A DNA stretch of 64,000 nucleotides, taken from positions 11,927,774 through 11,991,773 of the forward strand of contig CM019713.1 in NCBI GenBank assembly GCA_009760885.1, read 5' to 3'. This DNA is from Achatina immaculata (taxonomy: Eukaryota > Mollusca > Gastropoda > Stylommatophora > Achatinidae). A program made the position numbers and the translations under genes. Within the stretch, counting starts at the first letter, position 1. Each line of letters opens with the position of its first letter. The notes under the pieces are model-generated. The model saw only the letters and a list, made by a program, of their open reading frames with translations, did not search any database and had not been told where the DNA came from. Shown here piece after piece: positions 59,201 through 64,000 of the stretch.

Positions 59201-61657
59201 ATAATATTGTGAAAAAGATCGAGCTGTGTACAGTCAAAGTGCCATTGTCACTGTCACCAAACACACACTACGAACAACACTGAGGTTAAAGGCCAAGCAC
59301 ATATGGTAGTGTTCTGAATGCAAAGAAGTCCATCTCTAGGCCAACAGCAGAGCATGGCCATTCTTCAACTTCAGAGTTCAAGGCCTGGTGTATAAAGTGT
59401 ACACTGAAGAAGCTGCTGTTCTCTTTATCATCAAAAATTCGTGGAATCCATTACATCGTCTCTTGATTTTACGTTCTGAGTAATTATGATTTTTAAATCT
59501 CCTCTAGGGTGATCGTGATCACCCGATCTGTCCAGTCATGGTGGGAGATGCCAGGCTTGCCTCACAGTTTGCTGACCAAATGCTGGGTAACCATCTGTCT
59601 TTCAACATTATGTTTTTTGCTAGTATAATGTCTGCTAGTCAACTTTGCTTTATGTTTTATTGGATAATCTTTGTCTTAACTTTCCACATTTATTCCTAGG
59701 TTTATTAATCTACTGAATCTTTATCTTAAATTTCCACATTTATTTCCTGGATTATTAATCTTCTGAATCTTTGTCTTATACATCAGTTATTTCTTGATTA
59801 TTAATCTACTGAGCAAAAATGAATTAATGCTTATCATCAAGCAAAGAAGCATGTGTAAGCATGAAAAAAATCTTAGATAATTAATTTTCTATGTTTGGTT
59901 ACTGATTTCACTGGCCAGAAGAGTAGAACGTCCTTCTGTTTCAGAATCCAAGCCATGGGCCCTCATACTTTGGAAAAGTTTCATTATCTATATGGTAGCT
60001 ATGTGATTTCTTCTTCTTCATTCGCTTCTACCATCAAGATCGCCCCGTGATCCTACTGAATTTACCCCTGTGGTTCTCGCGAAAGTCTCATTTAGGATGG
60101 AAGCTCAGAGCATCATGGGGCTTGGGCCTATATTCTCGGTGGGTCGCAGAAGCGGCATTGCATGGTTTTCATTGCACCAGTTCAGCCTCAAGTTGGACTT
60201 TCTCACCAGAAAACCTCGATGTCGTTAGGATATGAATATATCCCCGCTGGGTGAGAGGAGGTTGTCTATCTAGACTGCCTGATCCAGTGTCCCCAACTTT
60301 AGGGTTCTGCGGTCATGACCGCCACCCTTCCTGGCTGTGACAAAGATGGAGCCCCTGACGAGGAGGATGAATCCTCACAGCTAGTGAGTCTTACCCCTGG
60401 GTTAAGCTGGTTTAGGCCTATTACCCCAGTTCTGGTGTACACAGGACGTGGCCGGCCTCTAGAGCAGAGGTGCCGTGATATGGGTAGCCCTCACCATGAG
60501 ACTACTGGCCATACCTATTTAACTTCACTTAATCCTTTCCATCACCTTTTTCATGGCGGCGCCGCTCAGCAACCCTAATTGCATTTTTCTTCATTGGCCG
60601 GGAGGAGTTTTGGCCCACGCACGGCACCAAAGAATTTTGCCACCGTGCATTAAATGCAAAATAATTTTTTTTCAGAAAACATGGGTAACCTTTAATGAGC
60701 AAACGCTACGCTACACTAAAAAAACATGGTAAAAACTTGGTGAATTTTCAAAATGACAGTGATGTAGTTAAGAAGAAATAGCCAGCAATTGATATTCCTT
60801 TTTTGTACTAACAAATTTTTGTCACAGACCCCCACAGCAGGTTCTGTGGACCCACAGGGGTCTGCAGGCCACCATGTAGTCAGGTTGTAAACATCCAACA
60901 CAGTGATTCTCAACAGGGAGGCTTGTGGTTCCCCTGGGATAATTTCAAGTCTAAGGGGAGGAATTACCAGCGTAAAGAGTGTATAATGGTGAAAATTCTT
61001 TCTGGTTGGTTTAATATATAGTGAGGATTTAGGAGAAGTCTGGGTAGAAAAGGGAGGATTGATACCTGGACCATTGGAAATCACTAATCTAACAGTAATA
61101 ATCAGTTAATAGTGGTAAATTAGAGACAGAACATAACCAGATTTAGATGGATGTAGCTGCTGTTACAGCATTGCTGGATGCTATTGCTGAACTTTCTGGT
61201 GCATTCAGAGATGCTACTAATGCACAAAGACCTACAGTAGCCAAGGCTACACTCTATCTTTTAAACCACCTGGAAGTCAGTCATAAAATGATGAACCAGT
61301 ATCTGGATTATGAATATCCAGCAGTATCCAAAAACCCACCTAAGAGGAGGGGTATGAAGTTGATGGAAAATATGAGGTTCCAAAAGATTTATTTCCAGCT
61401 TGTAAGTGTGTCTTATATAGCAGGGAGATGCAGTTAGTTAACTCAGTATATGGTATTAGTTTTGCATATTACATCTTTGTCTGCCTCTGTGTTTTACAGA
61501 TAGAGGCATCTACGTAATTGGCTTTAGCTATCCTGTGGTACCAAAAGACAAAGCTCGCATTCGCGTTCAGATTTCTGCCTCTCACACGGTGGCAGATATT
61601 AACAGAGCCGTTGATGCCTTTGTTGAAATCGGCAGGAATCTGAAGGTCATCAAATAG
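42544..61657 (+). CDS. GCAT: Glycine C-acetyltransferase (2-amino-3-ketobutyrate CoA ligase), ten exons
   Basis: Ten exons join in phase into 414 residues ending in TAG; animal GCAT is about 420 residues, so only a short N-terminus is missing. The enzyme is a mitochondrial PLP-dependent alpha-oxoamine synthase that converts 2-amino-3-ketobutyrate and CoA to glycine and acetyl-CoA after threonine dehydrogenase. Family motifs in order: [50 protein letters not shown] (His that stacks on PLP), [19 protein letters not shown] (Asp to the pyridine nitrogen), STLGKALGG (Schiff-base Lys, about residue 259 counted from this exon) and the C-terminal ARIRVQIS (Arg that binds substrate carboxylate). No frameshift or lost catalytic residue is seen, so the gene appears functional. 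All splice sites are GT-AG. The introns hold many transposons. Confidence 0.96.
42830..43660. repeat. Intronic minisatellite, ~45-55-bp units with (GAT)n
   Basis: About 16 units built on GGTAGATTGTTGTTGGTGAT, a variable (GAT)n run, then ATACTATT. Unit length varies mainly through the number of GAT triplets. Lies in the intron between exons A and B, with blocks of higher-order duplication. Confidence 0.9.
44612..44701 (+). CDS. GCAT: GCAT exon B
   Basis: Thirty codons, phase 0 on both sides: [19 protein letters not shown] then [11 protein letters not shown]. Acceptor TTCCACAG, donor GTATTT. Confidence 0.95.
44785..45335 (+). mobile_element. RTE-1 LINE fragment in a GCAT intron
   Basis: Diverged C-terminal RTE-1 text (TCAAAAGTTATAAGCATGAA, TTGTTGAGAGAGGC) in the sense orientation of GCAT, ending with AAAGGTGTAGGATG, a worn version of the tail. 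Confidence 0.7.
45526..46198 (-). mobile_element. TTAA-flanked MITE (piggyBac-like), simple form
   Basis: A 673-bp element between TTAA at 45522-45525 and 46199-46202, with terminal inverted repeats CTCTTCTCCGTGCC and (complement of the right end) CTCTTTCTGTGCC. No transposase ORF. TTAA duplication and short TIRs are typical of piggyBac-type elements. It is homologous, in reverse orientation, to the outer parts of the element at 47827-48810. Confidence 0.75.
46522..46646 (+). repeat. 125-bp duplicated segment, copy 1
   Basis: Nearly identical to 49284-49408 (starts GTTTGCCTAGAAGCTATTTC in both). The copies lie in two different GCAT introns, 2.76 kb apart, on either side of exon C. Confidence 0.9.
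46590..47010 (+). pseudogene. Relic of a retrotransposon RNase H domain
   Basis: Reads [21 protein letters not shown], then a stop and further eroded text ([16 protein letters not shown]). The usual motif is PGHAGxxGNExADxLA, so the catalytic-Asp position is KVD. The end of the 125-bp duplicated segment is part of it. Confidence 0.6.
47050..47375 (-). mobile_element. RTE-like LINE C-terminal fragment
   Basis: Minus-strand text [18 protein letters not shown] and [23 protein letters not shown] matches the C-terminal layout of RTE proteins. It is a different subfamily from RTE-1 to RTE-5. Confidence 0.6.
47555..47774 (+). CDS. GCAT: GCAT exon C (PLP-binding core)
   Basis: Enters in phase 0, leaves in phase 1. 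Encodes [27 protein letters not shown] and [17 protein letters not shown]. Acceptor GGTAAAG (weak pyrimidine tract), donor GTGGTT. This is the longest exon of the core domain. Confidence 0.95.
47827..48810 (+). mobile_element. TTAA-flanked MITE with a perfect central palindrome
   Basis: A 984-bp element between TTAA at 47823-47826 and 48811-48814, with TIRs CTCTTCCCGGGCC and (complement) CTCTTTCCGTGCC. The outer parts match the simple form at 45526-46198 in reverse orientation. The centre (48098-48423) is a perfect 152-bp inverted repeat with a 22-nt spacer, part of which is absent from the simple form. It begins ~50 bp inside the intron after GCAT exon C. Confidence 0.8.
48098..48423. repeat. 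152-bp perfect inverted repeat, 22-nt spacer
   Basis: Left arm 48098-48249, right arm 48272-48423, no mismatch found when read base by base, including equal CT/AG runs of 12. Transcription through it in either direction would give a long, fully paired RNA hairpin. Confidence 0.93.
49284..49408 (+). repeat. 125-bp duplicated segment, copy 2
   Basis: See 46522-46646. The two copies differ at a few positions (for example AGAGTGGAGC versus AGTGTGAAGC). Confidence 0.9.
49409..50780. other. GCAT intron sequence, nothing recognised
   Basis: AT-rich intron ending in the exon D acceptor. No repeat family or exon identified. Confidence 0.45.
50781..50877 (+). CDS. GCAT: GCAT exon D
   Basis: Phase 1 in, phase 2 out. 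Encodes [14 protein letters not shown] then [17 protein letters not shown]. Acceptor TTCTCCAG, donor GTAGAA. Confidence 0.95.
50905..51040. repeat. 29-bp minisatellite, left remnant
   Basis: Three to four units of AATTAAGGACATTGA with ATAATTGATA. The same minisatellite resumes at 53043 on the far side of a LINE. Confidence 0.8.
51100..53042 (+). mobile_element. RTE-1 LINE, longest copy in the window
   Basis: Covers the endonuclease-RT linker ([20 protein letters not shown]), RT motifs ([32 protein letters not shown], a damaged [13 protein letters not shown] palm near 52280) and the C-terminus to the TGTAAGATGTG tail. Stops and frameshifts are frequent. It is in the sense orientation of GCAT and lies within a minisatellite. 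Confidence 0.85.
53043..53480. repeat. 29-bp minisatellite, main array
   Basis: About 14 units of ATTAAGGATATTGAGTAATT with GATAGAGCA. Variants (TATTTAG, TATTGAG) occur in blocks. The last units are diverged. Confidence 0.92.
53845..53931 (+). CDS. GCAT: GCAT exon E
   Basis: Phase 2 in and out. Encodes [20 protein letters not shown] then TGFFGPTG. The first Asp of VDDCH is the expected contact to the PLP ring nitrogen. Acceptor AATTTCAG, donor GTCAGT. Confidence 0.95.
54583..54665 (+). CDS. GCAT: GCAT exon F (catalytic lysine)
   Basis: Phase 2 in, phase 1 out. Encodes [15 protein letters not shown] then [12 protein letters not shown]. The Lys of TLGKALGG forms the internal aldimine with PLP. 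Acceptor CAATGAAG is unusual (the pyrimidine tract lies ~10 bases upstream); donor GTAAGA is strong. Confidence 0.95.
54765..55033 (+). mobile_element. RTE-2 LINE 3' fragment
   Basis: Text [20 protein letters not shown], then a short internal duplication of the end (GTTAGGCAAAGTTC...GCAAGGGACATGCAA occurs twice) and a (AATG)n tail. Confidence 0.85.
55803..55912 (+). CDS. GCAT: GCAT exon G
   Basis: Phase 1 in, phase 0 out. Encodes [19 protein letters not shown], then [17 protein letters not shown]. Acceptor TCTGCTAG, donor GTATGG. Confidence 0.95.
55913..56819. other. GCAT intron with (TA)n and a family-D fragment
   Basis: A (TA)n tract lies at about 56196-56231, and a family-D piece at 56630-56760 (TTGGCAAACCCAAACTGACC). 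A C-rich tract near 56679. Confidence 0.6.
56820..56921 (+). CDS. GCAT: GCAT exon H
   Basis: Thirty-four codons, phase 0 on both sides: [19 protein letters not shown], then [10 protein letters not shown]. Acceptor TTTCTGCAG, donor GTAAGC. Confidence 0.95.
57203..57706 (+). mobile_element. RTE-2 LINE 3' fragment
   Basis: Starts at [18 protein letters not shown] text and runs through [18 protein letters not shown] and [20 protein letters not shown] to a (AATG)n tail. Near-complete C-terminal part, sense to GCAT. Confidence 0.87.
57836..57965. repeat. Degenerate ~53-bp tandem repeat
   Basis: Three units around TTATGATTACAGATGC with GTATATCCCCATTCTTA. Confidence 0.6.
58180..58621. mobile_element. 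RTE-3 LINE fragment with a head-to-head inverted end
   Basis: 58180-58513 is minus-strand RTE-3 C-terminal text ([14 protein letters not shown]). Its right end, 58432-58513, is repeated in inverted form at 58540-58621 with about three mismatches over 82 bp and a 26-nt spacer. This is the structure expected from 5' inversion (twin priming) of a LINE. Confidence 0.75.
59508..59586 (+). CDS. GCAT: GCAT exon I
   Basis: Phase 0 in, phase 1 out. Encodes [20 protein letters not shown], then FADQML. Acceptor CTCCTCTAG, donor GTAACC. Confidence 0.95.
59655..59812. repeat. Degenerate ~55-60-bp tandem repeat, three units
   Basis: Units around GAATCTTTATCTTAAATTTC and CCACATTTATT...TTATTAATCT. Confidence 0.65.
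60008..60642 (-). mobile_element. VNTR-bearing composite retroelement, copy 3 (short)
   Basis: Same order as copies 1 and 2: a (GAA)n tail with GCGAATGAAGAAG on the minus strand, one A unit (about 60190-60275), one clear B unit (about 60389-60500), then the ATTGGCCGGGAGGAG end region. Missing units account for the shorter length. It is more diverged and no TSD is visible, so it is older. It lies in the last GCAT intron. Confidence 0.8.
60901..61086. mobile_element. Small hAT-like MITE
   Basis: 186 bp with ends CAGTGATTCTCAACAGG and (complement of the right end) TAGTGATTTCCAATGG. Flanked by 8-bp direct repeats ATCCAACA (60893-60900) and ATCTAACA (61087-61094), 7 of 8 matching. An 8-bp TSD and CAGTG-type ends are hAT hallmarks. 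Confidence 0.65.
61147..61400 (+). pseudogene. Possible hAT transposase relic
   Basis: An ORF fragment with [20 protein letters not shown] then LYLLNHL resembles the all-alpha part of hAT/ZBED-type transposases (LL-x-F-x-x-AT pattern followed by PT and a hydrophobic helix). No catalytic motif is covered, so the call is weak. It lies just upstream of the last GCAT exon. Confidence 0.35.
61500..61657 (+). CDS. GCAT: GCAT last coding exon (J) with TAG stop
   Basis: Phase 1 in. Encodes [17 protein letters not shown], then [17 protein letters not shown], and ends RNLKVIK-stop at 61655-61657. The RIRVQ Arg is the expected substrate-carboxylate ligand. Acceptor TGTTTTACAG is strong. Confidence 0.96.
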
Positions 61658-63060
61658 TGTGAAGGTCATCCAGCGGGACATGCTGAAGTACCTGTTTTAG
61701 ATGGTTGAGTATAATGTGATGACTCGCATTCTTGACAAAGACATGTGGGTTTAGTGTGTTGAAAGAAAAGTGTTTCATGAGCAGTGCTGCTAATTGATGG
61801 TTTTTTGTGCTAATGAAACTGCATTTCTTCATGAACTTCAATCATGGTTATCATCGTAGACTTGAAGTATAGGACCACAAGTCTTTCCTAACTTGAAATG
61901 TGTATGTCACTTATTTTGTGTGTGTGTTTTTTTTTTTCCATGTTTTCATTTTTTTTTCTTATAATTAACATTTTTTTTTTTGGGTGTTTTTTTTTTGGTT
62001 GCCATTTTTGTTTTCTTTTGAATCTTAGAAGTTGCTTGATTCGTTTTTTTTTTTTTTTTTAAACATTTGGCCTGGACACCTTGGCTATTTCTACATCCTT
62101 GGTTGGAGAAACAACTGCTTCATGGCTGTAATTTCAGTCATTTATTTATTTTTTTTGTTGACTATGCGTTCTCTCATTATAATCAACATATTTGTATTTG
62201 ATGTAATTCTGAATCAGTTTCACCTTTTTTTATATTTGTTGTCTGGTGTTGTTATTGTTTATTGTCAAGACCATATGTGAAATCTCCCAATAGCCATGGC
62301 TCTGTTCTCTGTCACACACGTGTGCCAACATAAACACCTGCACATTATACAAGTGTCAGTCAGTCAATCAGTCATTTGCATGTCTGTTGTGGAACTTTGC
62401 CTCCCTAACAGCTCTTCTGTAGGCCTCTCAGTTGTAAGCAAGATGCCATGCTGCTGATGCATCCATATACAAGTGTGCACTTCACAGTTATTTTTACAGT
62501 AAAATGAAATTTCCATATGTGTGCATTATATTTGTGAAAATAAGATAATTGTGTACATTTTCTTGAGGCCAGCGTGTTTTTTTTTTCCTGCAATATATCT
62601 TTAAGCCCACCTAGTATTTCTTGTTTAATGTGTCTCAAAAGACCACTGAGTATTTGTTGGTCTCAGAAACTTGACAGTTGTTTTGTGTATTTGTTGTTCA
62701 CAGTGTCTGAATGGCATTTTTTTGTTGTTTTTTTTTTTTAATTAGTTGTTCTTTACTGTCTTAGCATGAATATGTTGGTTACTGTATCTCAAGTTCATAC
62801 AAGAAATTTGACAAAGATATTGGAATTTTTATAAGAAAATTATTTTTATCCCTTGTTTTTTTTAAAATTAATATTATCAACTTGATTTAATTGTCAAGTT
62901 ATCATAGCTGTTGATGATACTAACATATTGCATTGATCAACATTCCATGATAATTTTTTTTCAGTGAGAATGATGTGTTATGTAAAAAAAGGTAGTTGCA
63001 AATGAAGAAGCATGCAGTTGTTACAGCCACAAACATAATAAATGTACTAGCAAAAGACAT
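61658..63060 (+). other. Probable GCAT 3' untranslated region
   Basis: T-rich sequence after the stop. A canonical AATAAA lies at 63037-63042, which would put the poly(A) site near 63060. A minus-strand RTE-2 3' end lies inside at about 62360-62470 (CAGTCATTTGCATGTC and GGCCTCTCAGTTGTAAGC). The end of transcription is inferred only. Confidence 0.35.
62360..62470 (-). mobile_element. RTE-2 LINE 3' end fragment
   Basis: Complement of the RTE-2 end (GCAAAGTTCCACAACAGACA-type text, then the tail side CAGTCAGTCAATCAG). About 110 bp only. Confidence 0.75.
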
Positions 63061-63384
63061 TTTCTGAGGATATTTTTCTGTTTTATTGATCCATATCACT
63101 TATTCTGAATTTTGTTAAAAATGTGGCTGCATCATTTTCTTGAATACAGGGTTTGTTTTTTCATTGTGAAGTTTTATGCACTTTTTATTTTTGGTAAACT
63201 TTTCCAGTACCATGTTTTTTTTCTCTTGAAAGCTCCACATTTTTTTTGTTTTAATATCTGGATTTAATTTTTTTCATTGAAAAGCACAATTATAATTTTT
63301 ATGCTGTATGATTTAGTCTGGGTCCCCCCTTTGTTTTTTTTTCTTCATAGTTGTTTTTTTTTTTTTCTTGTTTTGTTGTAAGGG

Positions 63385-63860
63385 TGCCACCATGGTGGTC
63401 TAGTGGTCAGTGTACTCACCTGCCGATCATAGGGTCTCTGGTTCAATTTCACACTAGCACTGAATTTTTTTGAGGCCGACCAGCACCAGGCCATTGCAGT
63501 CTCAGAAAATGGATGCCTGCAACAGCGAAGAGCCACAGCAGGACTCAAGCACTTCCAGCCGGCTGGCTCTTGATGAATTTTTTTTTTTTTTACTCTCAGT
63601 AAGCAACCCATAACTGACGTGCTAGCGTCAGGATTGACGAAACAAAGCTGACCAAAACCCTGTCCCGTCTCAGGTAACAGGCCTAGCCCAGTTAATGGGA
63701 CAGTGGTTGCCATATTCCCCGTGGTAGTGGAATCTGTTAAAGAAGTACTGCACGCTCTCTGCTTATTAGCTCCAGTCAGGGACTGAAATAATTAGTGATC
63801 GTAACCCGCTCCGACTGCAACTGATGCTGTGCTTCTACATAATAACTATGTCAGCTGCAT
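63385..63860 (+). mobile_element. tRNA-headed SINE with family-D body
   Basis: Head with box A TGGTCTAGTGG (63396-63406, fits the consensus) and box B GGTTCAATTTC (63440-63450). A middle part follows (GCCATTGCAGTCTCAGAAAA, GGCTCTTGATG), then the family-D body (GACTGAAATAATTAGTGATC, GATGCTGTGC). It is the only copy in the window where D is joined to a tRNA-like head. Confidence 0.65.
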
Positions 63861-64000
63861 ATAAAACCACTTTGCAGTTCCATAGAGATTGAAAAAAGGT
63901 GGGTTTTAAAATAGTTCTTTCTTCACCTAGCATTGTGAAATATGAATTCCTTGCACTAAAATTGTCCTGTGGACTTATTATGCCTTGTGACTGCAGGAAC
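63861..64000. other. Window end, nothing recognised
   Basis: AT-rich sequence downstream of the SINE; no feature seen. Confidence 0.4.

Noticed and set aside
61147..61437. An extra GCAT exon before the last one
   Set aside because: GCAT reads continuously from 59586 to 61500 in matching phase; this ORF is unrelated to the enzyme.

Overview
The window is animal genomic DNA. It is AT-rich, has introns, and is dense with simple repeats and decayed retrotransposons. The mix of several RTE-like LINE families, an RNase H-bearing I-type LINE, tRNA-derived SINEs and TTAA-flanked MITEs would suit a lophotrochozoan invertebrate, perhaps a mollusc, but the species is not decided by anything I can see. 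There are no prokaryotic operons, CRISPR arrays, phage genes or rRNA. Everything here was read by eye: splice sites and target-site duplications (TSDs) are given to the base where I could read them, and other repeat edges are good to about 10-20 bp.

Only two host genes can be supported. On the + strand, ten exons between 42544 and 61657 assemble in phase into 414 residues of glycine C-acetyltransferase (GCAT, 2-amino-3-ketobutyrate CoA ligase), the mitochondrial PLP enzyme of threonine breakdown, up to a TAG stop. Its first coding exon is missing from that block; a phase-compatible candidate lies at 33607-33670. Diverging from that point, on the - strand, is the first coding exon (32977-33351) of an unidentified gene that continues leftward. 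The two candidate ATGs are about 255 bp apart, so a shared promoter is plausible.

The left half (1-32900) is almost all repeats. It holds scattered RTE-like LINE fragments (families called RTE-1 to RTE-5 here), a 4.48-kb RNase H-bearing LINE with a perfect 13-bp TSD (14156-18636, - strand), tRNA-derived SINEs and several minisatellites. The GCAT introns hold the same material plus two TTAA-flanked MITEs; one of these has a perfect 152-bp inverted repeat at its centre.

The most unusual object is a 1.3-1.4-kb non-coding element present three times (8980-10409, 29206-30523, 60008-60642, all - strand). It carries internal ~88-bp and ~107-bp tandem units whose number differs between copies. Two copies have perfect TSDs, and all end in the same kind of GCGAAC-(GAA)n tail as the 4.48-kb LINE (GTTCGC on the + strand, slightly changed in the third copy). 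In build it resembles the SVA elements of apes: a composite, VNTR-bearing, non-autonomous retrotransposon probably mobilised by a LINE partner.
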